Below, in pieces: positions 10,237 through 18,406 of a stretch of 64,000 bases of DNA. This DNA is from an uncultured Gemmiger sp. Its GTDB lineage: Bacteria > Bacillota > Clostridia > Oscillospirales > Ruminococcaceae. The notes beneath the pieces were generated by a model that saw nothing but the letters and a program-made list of their open reading frames with translations, made no database searches and was not told the DNA's origin. How positions within the stretch are numbered: position 1 is the stretch's first letter; each line of letters starts with the position of its first letter. The position numbers and the translations under genes were made by a program. Location: contig CALXAH010000006.1 of assembly GCA_944386225.1 (NCBI GenBank), forward strand, positions 62,001 to 126,000, given 5' to 3'.

Positions 10237-11415
10237 ATGAAACAATGTATTGCGGCTCTGCTGGCGCTGCTCCTGCTGGTCAGTATGCCGGTCTCCGCGG
10301 CCCAGACGGATACGGAGCAGACCCCGCAGCCATTCACCTTTGCGCAGCCGGACTTTGATGTGCCCTGCCGGGCTGCCGTGCTTATGGATCAGGCCACCGG
10401 GGCCATTCTGTACGAGAAGCTTCCGGACGAGCGTCTGCCCATCGCCTCCATCACCAAGGTGATGACCCTGCTGCTCACCTTTGAGGCACTGGAAGCGGGC
10501 CGCATCCACCTGGATGACATTGTGCCGGTCAGTGAGCATACCTACGATATGGGCGGCAGCCAGATCTGGCTGGAGCCCGGCGAACAGATGACCCTGCAGG
10601 AGATGCTCAAGGCTATCTGCGTAGCCAGCGCCAACGACGCGGCGGTAGCGGTGGCGGAGTACGTGGGCGGCAGCGAGGCGGCGTTTGTGGAGATGATGAA
10701 CGCCAAGGCCCGGGAACTGGGGCTGTCCGGCACCCATTTTGCCAATGCCTGCGGTCTGGATGCCAGCGGTCATCTGTCCACCGCCCGGGATGTGGCGATG
10801 CTCAGCCGGGAAATGCTCACCAAACACCCGCAGATCACCGAATACACCACCATCTGGACCGACAGCCTGCGGGGCGGTGAGACCCAGCTGGTCAACACCA
10901 ACAAGCTGCTGCGCCGGTATGAGGGGGTCACCGGCCTCAAGACCGGCACCACCAGCGGCGCGGGGATCTGCATCACCGCCAGTGCCACCCGGAACGGCCT
11001 GTCCCTGATCGCGGTGGTGCTGGGCGCGGGCAACAGCTCCGACCGGTTCGACGCGGCCACCACCCTGCTGGACTACGGATTCGCCAATTTTGAGAGCGCC
11101 GCCGCGCCGCTGCCGGAAAACGCCCCGCTGACCCTGCCCGTGACCCTGGGGGACGACGCCCGGGTGACCCTGGCTTACCGGCTGCCCGGCGCGCTGCTGG
11201 TGCCCAAGGGCGGCGCAGCCTCCCTGCACGCGGAACTGACCCTGCCCGGGCAGCTGGAAGCTCCGGTGGAACAGGATGCGCAGGTGGGCGTGGTGCAGCT
11301 GTACGCGGGGGAACAGCTGCTGGGCGAGTACCCGGTGGTTACCGCCGGCCCGGTAGCCCGGCGCACCCTGTCCACCGCTTTTTCCGCCCTGCTGCGGGAG
11401 CTGTGCCGCCTGTAA
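10237..11415 (+). CDS. dacF: D-alanyl-D-alanine carboxypeptidase (S11 family, PBP5/DacF-like)
   Basis: A 392-residue secreted penicillin-binding protein. It starts with a signal peptide ending near VSAAQ (about residue 22) and has the three active-site motifs S71-ITK, S131-AN and K235-TG. It trims the terminal D-alanine of peptidoglycan stem peptides outside the membrane. The C-terminal 100 residues form the usual beta-rich domain, but I see no clear amphipathic anchor helix. The gene stands alone, divergent from mtaB; DacA or DacF naming within the family is uncertain. Confidence 0.88.
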   Translation: MKQCIAALLALLLLVSMPVSAAQTDTEQTPQPFTFAQPDFDVPCRAAVLMDQATGAILYEKLPDERLPIASITKVMTLLLTFEALEAGRIHLDDIVPVSEHTYDMGGSQIWLEPGEQMTLQEMLKAICVASANDAAVAVAEYVGGSEAAFVEMMNAKARELGLSGTHFANACGLDASGHLSTARDVAMLSREMLTKHPQITEYTTIWTDSLRGGETQLVNTNKLLRRYEGVTGLKTGTTSGAGICITASATRNGLSLIAVVLGAGNSSDRFDAATTLLDYGFANFESAAAPLPENAPLTLPVTLGDDARVTLAYRLPGALLVPKGGAASLHAELTLPGQLEAPVEQDAQVGVVQLYAGEQLLGEYPVVTAGPVARRTLSTAFSALLRELCRL

Positions 11416-11420
11416 GCCGG

Positions 11421-11444
11421 GGCGGGGAGAAACTCCGTTTTTTG
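11421..11444 (+). terminator. Weak terminator-like hairpin after the carboxypeptidase gene
   Basis: A short GC-rich hairpin (GGAG-AAA-CTCC core) is followed at once by six T residues. The stem is short, so efficiency is uncertain. Confidence 0.4.
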
Positions 11445-11466
11445 TGTCAAACTTGCGCCGCCTGCC

Positions 11467-11495
11467 TTGACAGTACCCGGGCAAAACTGTATAGT
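11467..11495 (+). promoter_or_regulatory. Promoter of pgi
   Basis: A consensus -35 TTGACA (11467-11472) and -10 TATAGT (11490-11495) are separated by 17 bases, about 40 bases before the start codon. Confidence 0.8.
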
Positions 11496-11532
11496 TATTA
11501 CATGACATCCACTGCTAAAGGGAGGCAGATGC

Positions 11533-12870
11533 ATGAGCGTAAAATTCAATGCAAAACACCTGAACGGGTTTGTGCGAGATGAGGAATTCGCCGCCATTTA
11601 TCCGCAGGTGGAACTGGCCCACCAGATGCTGGAGAGCAAGACCGGCCCGGGCAACGATTTCCTGGGTTGGACCGATCTCCCGGTGGCCTATGATAAAGAA
11701 GAGTTTGCCCGGATCAAGGCCGCTGCGGCCCGTATCCGCAGCGACAGCGACGTGCTGGTGGTAATCGGCATCGGCGGCTCCTACCTGGGCGCCCGCGCGG
11801 TGATCGAGGCGGTCAAGGGCGCGATGTACAACTGCACCGTGCAGGACGGCCCCCAGATCTTCTTTGCCGGCAACTCCATCAGCCCGGCCTATCTGCAGGA
11901 TATCCTGGACTGCTGCCGCGGCAAGCGCGTCAGCGTGAATATTATTTCCAAGTCCGGCACCACCACCGAGCCGGCCCTGGCGTTCCGTGTCTTCAAGAAA
12001 TATCTGGAAGACACCGTGGGCGTTGAAGAGGCCCGCCGCCGGATCTACGCCACCACCGACCGTGCCCGCGGCACCCTGAAGCAGCTGGCCGATGCCGAAG
12101 GGTGGGAGACCTTCGTGGTGCCCGACGATGTGGGCGGCCGGTATTCGGTGCTCACCGCCGTGGGCCTGCTGCCCATCGCCTGCGCCGGCTGTGACATCGA
12201 CGCGCTGATGAAGGGCGCGGCCGACGCCATGGCCGAGTATTCGGTGCTCAGCCCGGACAATGCCTGCTACCGTTACGCCGCGGCCCGCAACATCCTGTAC
12301 CGCAAGGGCAAGGCGGTGGAGCTGATGGCCTGCTATGAGCCCAACTTCACCATGATGAACGAGTGGTACAAGCAGCTGTACGGCGAGAGCGAGGGCAAGG
12401 ACCAGAAGGGCCTGATGCCCACCAGCGTGGTTTTCTCCACCGACCTGCATTCCATGGGCCAGTTCGTACAGGACGGAGCCCGGATCATGTTCGAGACGGT
12501 TGTGGACATCAAGAAGCCCACCCGTGACCTCTTCATCGAGCGCAGCGCCGACAACTTTGACGGCCTGGACTTCCTGGCGGACCAGAACATGAGCGTGGTC
12601 AACCACAAGGCTCTGGAAGGCACCGTGCTGGCCCATACCGACGGCGGCGTGCCCAACATCCTGCTGGAGCTGGACGGCCTGTCCGAGTACGACCTGGGCG
12701 GCCTGATCTACTTCTTCGAGCGGGCCTGCGCGGTCAGCGGCTATCTGCTGGGCGTGAACCCCTTCGACCAGCCCGGTGTGGAAAGCTACAAGAAGAATAT
12801 GTTCGCCCTGCTGGGCAAGCCCGGCTACGAGGACCGCAAAGCGGAACTGGAAGCCAAACTGGCAGATTGA
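11533..12870 (+). CDS. pgi: Glucose-6-phosphate isomerase
   Basis: The 445-residue length and sequence match the short Firmicutes form of Pgi. Visible blocks are [12 protein letters not shown] (phosphate-binding SIS region), [16 protein letters not shown] and the C-terminal [16 protein letters not shown] with its conserved Gln and Lys. It interconverts glucose 6-phosphate and fructose 6-phosphate in the cytosol. GGGAGG precedes the ATG, and it has its own strong promoter. The small P-loop gene follows after 46 bases with no terminator visible, so the two may be co-transcribed. Confidence 0.97.
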   Translation: MSVKFNAKHLNGFVRDEEFAAIYPQVELAHQMLESKTGPGNDFLGWTDLPVAYDKEEFARIKAAAARIRSDSDVLVVIGIGGSYLGARAVIEAVKGAMYNCTVQDGPQIFFAGNSISPAYLQDILDCCRGKRVSVNIISKSGTTTEPALAFRVFKKYLEDTVGVEEARRRIYATTDRARGTLKQLADAEGWETFVVPDDVGGRYSVLTAVGLLPIACAGCDIDALMKGAADAMAEYSVLSPDNACYRYAAARNILYRKGKAVELMACYEPNFTMMNEWYKQLYGESEGKDQKGLMPTSVVFSTDLHSMGQFVQDGARIMFETVVDIKKPTRDLFIERSADNFDGLDFLADQNMSVVNHKALEGTVLAHTDGGVPNILLELDGLSEYDLGGLIYFFERACAVSGYLLGVNPFDQPGVESYKKNMFALLGKPGYEDRKAELEAKLAD

Positions 12871-12916
12871 TCCCTTGCACTGAATACAGTGTGAAAATAC
12901 AAGGAGGTATACCCCT

Positions 12917-13321
12917 ATGATTCAACTTATCGTCGGCACCAAAGGCTCCGGAAAGACCAAGACCCTGGTTGACATGATCAACGCCGGCACCCGCACCACT
13001 TCCGGCAACGTGGTGGTTATCGAGAAGGGCATGCAGCTCACCTACGACATCGACTACAAGGCCCGCCTGGTGGATATGGACGAGTACCATGTGGCCGGCG
13101 CCGATATGTTCTACGGCTTCGTGGCCGGCGTTCTGGCCGGTAACTACGACATTACCGAACTGTATATTGACGGCGTGCTGAAGGTTCTGGACCATGACCT
13201 GGAGACCCTGGGCAAGGTTCTGGATCAGCTGAGCGCCATCGCGGGCGAGAACCTGAAGCTGGTTGTTACCGTTTCGGCTGAACGCGCTGCGCTGCCGGAG
13301 AGCGTTTCCAAGTATCTGTGA
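12917..13321 (+). CDS. Small P-loop protein of unknown function
   Basis: This 134-residue protein opens with a Walker A motif GTKGSGKT (residues 7-14) and has a hydrophobic strand ending in Asp (TELYID, near residue 80) that could serve as Walker B. It is too short for a complete standard ATPase, and no other domain is recognisable. A strong AAGGAGG site precedes it and codon use matches its neighbours, so it is a genuine gene. Similar short proteins are sometimes labelled PilT-like by automatic annotation, but nothing here supports a pilus role. Function unknown. Confidence 0.8.
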   Translation: MIQLIVGTKGSGKTKTLVDMINAGTRTTSGNVVVIEKGMQLTYDIDYKARLVDMDEYHVAGADMFYGFVAGVLAGNYDITELYIDGVLKVLDHDLETLGKVLDQLSAIAGENLKLVVTVSAERAALPESVSKYL

Positions 13322-13343
13322 TCCGCCTTTCGGCGGTGAATGG

Positions 13344-13373
13344 GCGGCGGGGGCCGGAAACGGCCCCCGCCGC
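13344..13373 (+). terminator. Hairpin after the small P-loop gene
   Basis: A perfect 13-base-pair GC stem with a GAAA tetraloop closes the unit. No T-tract follows, so it may act as an RNA stabiliser or a weak terminator. Confidence 0.5.
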
Positions 13374-13447
13374 ATCCATATCCGGGTGTGCTTGCCCGGT
13401 GATCGGGTGAAAACACCAAAAAAGTTGATTTCCGCTGTATTTTGTAG

Positions 13448-13476
13448 TTGACAAACGAATGTACAGTGGGTATAAT
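13448..13476 (+). promoter_or_regulatory. Promoter of the yceD-rpmF unit
   Basis: TTGACA (13448-13453), a 17-base spacer and TATAAT (13471-13476) form a perfect consensus promoter 26 bases before the yceD-like start, as expected for a ribosomal-protein operon. Confidence 0.9.
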
Positions 13477-13501
13477 TGATAAGCGGCCTTTGAGGTAGAC
13501 T

Positions 13502-14005
13502 ATGCAATTTGATCTGAAACAGTTTCTGCACAACGGGCGAGAGCCTTGGCGCCAGTCCTTTACGGTGGACTTCGGCGGCGCTGATTTTCCCGGATATTCG
13601 GTGGACGAGCCGGTCTCGGTGGAGTTCGCGGCCTATCCCGGCGAGGCGGATGTGGAACTTGTGCTCAAGGTAGAGTCGCAGGTCTGCGCATCCTGTGCCC
13701 GATGCCTGGCGCCCGTGCGTCAGCCGGTGTGTTTTGAACGCCGGTGGCTGATCCGTCCGTCCGATCCTGACAGCGAGGAGTTCGAGCTTCCCCTGGCGGA
13801 GAACGGCGCGCTGGATCTGGACGAACTGGCATATCAGGAACTGGTGCTGGAGGTCGAGCCCGTGCTGCTTTGCAGCCCGGATTGTCAGGGACTTTGCCCC
13901 GTATGCGGACAACCAAAAGCGGCAGGCTGTGCCTGTCAGCGGCAGGCCGGCGATGATGCCCCCGCAGACGCAAGGCTAAGTATATTGAAACAACTGCTTC
14001 AATGA
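13502..14005 (+). CDS. yceD: YceD/DUF177 family protein
   Basis: A 167-residue protein with the DUF177 pattern: a central CASCARC motif and a C-terminal cysteine cluster (CSPDCQGLCPVCG then CAC). In E. coli, YceD supports 23S rRNA accumulation and is encoded just before rpmF, exactly as here. The cysteines resemble a metal site. The protein starts soon after the -10 element, so the leader is short. The assignment rests on the domain pattern and conserved synteny. Confidence 0.85.
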   Translation: MQFDLKQFLHNGREPWRQSFTVDFGGADFPGYSVDEPVSVEFAAYPGEADVELVLKVESQVCASCARCLAPVRQPVCFERRWLIRPSDPDSEEFELPLAENGALDLDELAYQELVLEVEPVLLCSPDCQGLCPVCGQPKAAGCACQRQAGDDAPADARLSILKQLLQ

Positions 14006-14033
14006 CAGAATTCCATCGAGGAGGTGCTTAAAG

Positions 14034-14216
14034 ATGGCAGTACCCAAGAGAAAGGTTTCCAAGGCACGGCGTGACAAGCGTCGCTCCTCTGTGTGGAAGC
14101 TGGAGGCCCCCGCTCTGGTCAAGTGCGAACAGTGCGGCGAGTACAAACTCCCCCACCAGGTATGCGGCAACTGCGGCTACTACAAGGGCAAGGAAATCGT
14201 CAAGAAGGAAGCCTGA
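14034..14216 (+). CDS. rpmF: 50S ribosomal protein L32
   Basis: A 60-residue basic protein starting MAVPKRKVSKARRDKRRS, the L32 signature. It keeps both zinc-ribbon pairs, CEQC and CGNC, so it is the zinc-binding form. It follows yceD by 28 bases with GAGGAGGTG upstream and is closed by a strong terminator. Confidence 0.98.
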   Translation: MAVPKRKVSKARRDKRRSSVWKLEAPALVKCEQCGEYKLPHQVCGNCGYYKGKEIVKKEA

Positions 14217-14233
14217 TCCAGGTTTCCAGTGTA

Positions 14234-14260
14234 AAGGGGAGGGCTTGCCTTCCCCTTTTT
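14234..14260 (+). terminator. Terminator after rpmF
   Basis: A ten-pair stem (AAGGGGAGGG / CCTTCCCCTT, one G-T pair) with a four-base loop is followed by TTTTT. Confidence 0.85.
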
Positions 14261-14291
14261 GCTTTGTTATCCTACAGGAGGGTTACCGATT

Positions 14292-15602
14292 ATGGCGGTG
14301 CGTGTACAGCAGGTGGAAAAGGGCTCGGCGGCCGAGCGTCTGGGCATCCGGCCCGGTTCGGTGCTGCTCTCGGCAGACGGCAACGAGCTCAACGATATGC
14401 TGGACTATCAGTTCTATACCTCCGGCGCGTCCTTTCAGCTGGCCGTGTCCACCGAGGGGCACCTGGATTATCTGCAGGTGAACAAAACCGAATACGAGCC
14501 GCTGGGCTGCGGATTTGAAACCTATCTGATCGACCAGAAGCATACATGCGCCAACCATTGCATGTTCTGCTTCATCGACCAGCTGCCTCCCGGCATGCGG
14601 GATACCCTGTATTTCAAGGATGACGATGAGCGGCTGAGTTTTCTGTTCGGCAACTACGTCACCCTGACCAACCTGAGCGCCCACGAGGTGGAGCGCATCA
14701 AAACCATGCACATCAGCCCCATCAACATCTCGGTGCACACCACCAACCCGCAGCTTCGGGTGCGGATGATGGCCAACAAGCGGGCCGGGGAGGTGCTGGA
14801 GTATCTGCCGCAGTTTGCGCAGGCGGGCATTGAGATGAACTGTCAGCTGGTGCTCTGCCGCGGGGTGAACGACGGGGACGAGCTGCGGCGTACCCTGGCC
14901 GACCTGAAGACCCTGGCCCCGCATGTCAAGAGCATCGCGGCGGTGCCCAGCGGCCTGACCCGCTACCGGGACCGGCTGTACAAGCTGATCCCCTATGACG
15001 CGGCCAGCGCCGCCGAGGTGCTGGACATCCTGGAAGAATTCGGCAATCAGTGCCGGGAAGAACTGGGCACCCGTCTGGTGTATCCGGGGGATGAGTGGTA
15101 TCTGATGGCCGGCCGCCCGATCCCGCCGGCGGAATTTTACGAGGAGTATCCCCAGCTGGAAAACGGCGTGGGTATGTGGCGCAAGTTCCATGACGAGTTC
15201 CTGGACGAACTGTTCCAGCCCCGCCGCGTCTGGCTGCCCCACCGAATGGATATCGTGACCGGCACCCTGGCGGCACCGCTGATCCGCCGCCTGATGGAGG
15301 AACTGCACCGCCGGTTCCCGGCGGTCAAGGTGACGGTGCACGCCATCCGGAACGATTTCTTCGGCGGCAACGTAAGCGTGGCGGGCCTTGTGACCGCTGC
15401 CGATATCCTGGTCCAGTGCAAGGGCAAGCTGTCCAGCCGGGTGCTGGGCGTACCCGAGGTCATGCTGCGGGATGAAAAGGATATGTTCCTGGACAGCGTG
15501 ACCCTGGCCCAGCTGGAAAAACAGCTGGGGGTGCGGGTCAAGATCCTTCCTGCCGACGGCGCCGGTACCCTGCGCACCGTACTGGGCGAGAAAACCAACT
15601 GA
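14292..15602 (+). CDS. DUF512 radical SAM protein with N-terminal PDZ domain
   Basis: This 436-residue protein has a PDZ-like domain (about residues 3-60), a radical SAM motif C86-x3-C90-x2-C93 (CANHCMFC) and a C-terminal DUF512 region. DUF512 proteins commonly lie next to der in Clostridia, as here. The reaction is unknown. I placed the start at the ATG at 14292, preceded by AGGAGGG; the frame is open 33 bases further but overlaps the rpmF terminator. The gap to der is 22 bases, so they form one operon. Confidence 0.85.
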   Translation: MAVRVQQVEKGSAAERLGIRPGSVLLSADGNELNDMLDYQFYTSGASFQLAVSTEGHLDYLQVNKTEYEPLGCGFETYLIDQKHTCANHCMFCFIDQLPPGMRDTLYFKDDDERLSFLFGNYVTLTNLSAHEVERIKTMHISPINISVHTTNPQLRVRMMANKRAGEVLEYLPQFAQAGIEMNCQLVLCRGVNDGDELRRTLADLKTLAPHVKSIAAVPSGLTRYRDRLYKLIPYDAASAAEVLDILEEFGNQCREELGTRLVYPGDEWYLMAGRPIPPAEFYEEYPQLENGVGMWRKFHDEFLDELFQPRRVWLPHRMDIVTGTLAAPLIRRLMEELHRRFPAVKVTVHAIRNDFFGGNVSVAGLVTAADILVQCKGKLSSRVLGVPEVMLRDEKDMFLDSVTLAQLEKQLGVRVKILPADGAGTLRTVLGEKTN

Positions 15603-15624
15603 AATAAAGGAGGAGGCGACAACC

Positions 15625-16956
15625 ATGCCGAAACCTATCGTGGCAGTGGTGGGGCGGCCCAATGTGGGCAAGTCCACCCTGTTCAATAAACTGATCGGCC
15701 AGCGCCTGGCCATCGTGGAGGATACCCCGGGCGTTACCCGGGACCGGATCTTCGGGGACTGCGAGTGGCAGAACCAGAAGTTCCTGCTGGTGGATACCGG
15801 CGGCCTGGAACCCAATGTGGACGACGGGATGCTGCTGCACATGCGGCAGCAGGCCCAGCTGGCCATTGACTCGGCCGACTGCATCATCATGGTCACCGAC
15901 CTGCGGGCCGGCGTCACGGCCCTGGACCAGGACGTGGCCAACCTGCTGATGCGCAGCGGTAAGCCGGTGGTGCTGGCGGTAAACAAGTGCGACAAGGTGG
16001 GCGAGCCCCCCATGGAGCTGTACGATTTCTACTCCCTGGGCCTGGGCGAGGTGATCCCGGTCTCTGCCGTGCACGGCCACGGCACCGGCGATCTGCTGGA
16101 CGCGGTGTGCGCCTACCTGCCCAAGACCGAAGAGAACGGGGAAGAGGATGACCGGATCCCCGTGGCGGTGATCGGGCGGCCCAACGTGGGCAAATCCAGC
16201 CTGGTGAACTATATCCTGGGCGAAAACCGGATGATCGTGGCCAACGAGGCCGGCACCACCCGGGATGCCATCGACAGCCCGGTGGAGAACCAGTACGGCA
16301 GCTTTATCTTCACCGATACCGCGGGCCTGCGCAAGCGGTCCAAGGTGGAGGACGGCGTGGAGCGGTACAGCGTGCTGCGCAGCCTGGCGGCGGTGGAGCG
16401 CAGCCGGGTCTGCGTGATCCTGATCGACGCCACCGAGGGCTTTACCGAGCAGGACAGCAAGGTGGCGGGCTATGCCCATGAGCAGGGCAAGGCCTGCATC
16501 ATCGCGGTCAACAAGTGGGACGCGGTGGAGAAGGACGACAAGACCATGGACGCCATGCGCAAAAAGCTCATGGATGATTTCAGCTTCATGTCCTACGCGC
16601 CCATCATCTTTATCAGCGCCCGCACCGGCCAGCGGGTGGACCGGCTTATGGAGCTGATCCGTTATGTGGACGGTCAGAACGCCCTGCGTGTGACCACCGG
16701 TGTGCTGAACGAACTGCTGGCCCGGGCTACCGCCCGTGTGCAGCCTCCCAGCGACAAGGGCAAGCGGCTCAAGATCTTCTATATGACCCAGGCCTCCACC
16801 CGGCCGCCCACGTTTGTCTGCTTTGTCAACCGGGCGGAACTGTTCCACTTCTCCTACCAGCGGTATATCGAGAACCAGATCCGGGAGACCTTCGGGCTGG
16901 AAGGCACCCCGGTGCGCCTGCTTGTGCGGGAACGGGGCGACGGCAAGACCCGCTAA
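15625..16956 (+). CDS. der: Ribosome biogenesis GTPase Der (EngA)
   Basis: A 443-residue tandem GTPase. Two G1 loops (GRPNVGKST near residue 9 and GRPNVGKSS near 183) each have downstream DT.G and NKCD/NKWD motifs, followed by the C-terminal KH-like domain. Der supports 50S subunit assembly. AAGGAGGAGG precedes the ATG. plsY follows after 25 bases, an arrangement that recurs in Clostridia. Confidence 0.97.
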   Translation: MPKPIVAVVGRPNVGKSTLFNKLIGQRLAIVEDTPGVTRDRIFGDCEWQNQKFLLVDTGGLEPNVDDGMLLHMRQQAQLAIDSADCIIMVTDLRAGVTALDQDVANLLMRSGKPVVLAVNKCDKVGEPPMELYDFYSLGLGEVIPVSAVHGHGTGDLLDAVCAYLPKTEENGEEDDRIPVAVIGRPNVGKSSLVNYILGENRMIVANEAGTTRDAIDSPVENQYGSFIFTDTAGLRKRSKVEDGVERYSVLRSLAAVERSRVCVILIDATEGFTEQDSKVAGYAHEQGKACIIAVNKWDAVEKDDKTMDAMRKKLMDDFSFMSYAPIIFISARTGQRVDRLMELIRYVDGQNALRVTTGVLNELLARATARVQPPSDKGKRLKIFYMTQASTRPPTFVCFVNRAELFHFSYQRYIENQIRETFGLEGTPVRLLVRERGDGKTR

Positions 16957-16981
16957 GTACCTGTAAGGAGGAATCGGCGGT

Positions 16982-17713
16982 ATGAATCTGAATATCCTGG
17001 CGCTTGGTTCGATCGGGACGATCGGCGGGGCGGACGGCCCCACCGCAATCTATGTCACCGGCTCGCCGGTGGGCTGGATTATCCTGATCACAGTGCTCTG
17101 CCTGGCACAGGCCTACCTGCTGGGCAGCATCGATTTCGGCGTAGTGGTCAGCCGTCTCATCTTCAAAGAGGATGTGCGCAGTAAGGGCAGCGGCAACGCG
17201 GGCACCACCAACATTCTGCGCACCTACGGCAAAAAGGCCGCCGCCCTGACCCTGATGGGAGACATGGGCAAGGGTGTGCTTGCCGTGCTGATCGGCCGGC
17301 TGCTGTTTGGCCTGCTGCCTGTGCCGGACGCTGCCCTGTACGGGGCGCATCTGGCCGCTATTGCCGCCACCTGTGGCCATCTGTGGCCGGTATGGTTCGG
17401 CTTCAAGGGCGGCAAAGGGGTGGCTGTGGCCGCCGGTGCGATCCTGGCCAGCCAGCCGGTGGTGGTAGCCGCCCTGGCGGTGGTTTTCTTTACCCTGGCG
17501 TTCACCACCCGGATCGTCAGCCTGTCCAGTATCACGGTGGCGGTGCTGTATCCGGTGTTTACCGCCCTCTGGTGCTGGTACCGGGGCGATGTGATCTGGT
17601 TCCCCACCCTCTGCGCCGCCATTATGGGCGCGCTGGTGGTCTGGATGCACCGCGCCAATATCCAGCGCCTGCGCAATGGTACCGAATACAAGTTCGGCGA
17701 AAAGAAAAAATAA
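16982..17713 (+). CDS. plsY: Acyl-phosphate:glycerol-3-phosphate acyltransferase with unusual N-terminus
   Basis: A 243-residue membrane enzyme that makes lysophosphatidic acid from acyl phosphate and glycerol 3-phosphate. The PlsY core is clear: YLLGSIDFGVVVSR, the catalytic loop GSGNAGTTNILRTYG and the second loop FGFKGGKGVAVAAG, spread over about five or six membrane helices. The odd part is residues 11-26, which contain GGADGPTAIYVTG before the first helix. That is a conserved motif of the sodium-pumping oxaloacetate decarboxylase beta subunit and not a PlsY feature. The ATG at 16982 has AAGGAGG upstream, so the extension is probably translated. Confidence 0.9.
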   Translation: MNLNILALGSIGTIGGADGPTAIYVTGSPVGWIILITVLCLAQAYLLGSIDFGVVVSRLIFKEDVRSKGSGNAGTTNILRTYGKKAAALTLMGDMGKGVLAVLIGRLLFGLLPVPDAALYGAHLAAIAATCGHLWPVWFGFKGGKGVAVAAGAILASQPVVVAALAVVFFTLAFTTRIVSLSSITVAVLYPVFTALWCWYRGDVIWFPTLCAAIMGALVVWMHRANIQRLRNGTEYKFGEKKK

Positions 17714-17727
17714 GCGCGGTCCCGCGC

Positions 17728-17777
17728 AACAAACAGCAGGGCCCGGAAACAAAAGTTTCCGGGCCCTGCTGTTTGTT
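17728..17777. terminator. Bidirectional terminator between plsY and the ABC operon
   Basis: A perfect 23-base-pair stem (17728-17750 and 17755-17777) with an AAAA loop; its last base overlaps the stop codon of the convergent DUF4340 gene. Confidence 0.85.
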
Positions 17778-18406
17778 TATTCGGAGGTTTCCTTCGGTTC
17801 CACCTCGGCGGTGATCACCTGGATCAGCTCGTCGGCAGTGTACTGGAAGACATTCAAACTGGTGTAACTCACGGTGTACAGGCTGGTTTCGCCCTCCACC
17901 ATCAGGTATACCTCGCCGGTCACCTCGTTGGTGTCGCCGTAGTAATAGATGTGCTCTTCGCCGTTTGCCGTGGCGCAAACCGTCAGCACCGGTTCATCCA
18001 GCCCGAACTGGGCCAGGCTTTCGTTTTCGCCCAAATCCCGGGTGGCAGTCAGGGTTCCCAGCGCGGTGGTCATGCTGTTGATCAGGGTCTGTTCCACCGT
18101 CTCGTCCGGCCGGTCGGTCAGGATCCAGCGGCTTTCCTCCTCGGTGGTCACCTCGGTGGTCACCTCGCCGGTCTCTTCATCGGTGGTCTCCACCGTTTCG
18201 GTTATCCGCTCCAGATTGACCGTTTCGTCTCCGCGGGTGTATTGAATGGCGGTAATATCCGCTGCGGCATAGTCGGTCAAAGCGATGGAAGGGTCGTTTT
18301 CCGTCTCCTCGGGCTCGGCGACCAGATGGGTAACCAGTGCCAGCCCGGCGCCCAGCACCACCACCAGCCCGACCAGCACAAACAGCAGCAGCCGTTTCTG
18401 TTTCAT
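17777..18406 (-). CDS. DUF4340 membrane-anchored protein
   Basis: A 209-residue protein with one N-terminal membrane helix (about 5-28) and an acidic extracytoplasmic domain with a DUF4340-type repeat (DYAAADITAIQYTRGDE, then DEPVLTV and YYYGDTNEVTGEVYLMVEG). DUF4340 proteins often accompany GldG-type ABC transporters, and this start overlaps the gldG-like stop by four bases. A Thr/Glu-rich stretch between residues 70 and 95 interrupts the domain. Probably a structural partner of the exporter; its role is not established. Confidence 0.8.
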   Translation of the reverse strand: MKQKRLLLFVLVGLVVVLGAGLALVTHLVAEPEETENDPSIALTDYAAADITAIQYTRGDETVNLERITETVETTDEETGEVTTEVTTEEESRWILTDRPDETVEQTLINSMTTALGTLTATRDLGENESLAQFGLDEPVLTVCATANGEEHIYYYGDTNEVTGEVYLMVEGETSLYTVSYTSLNVFQYTADELIQVITAEVEPKETSE

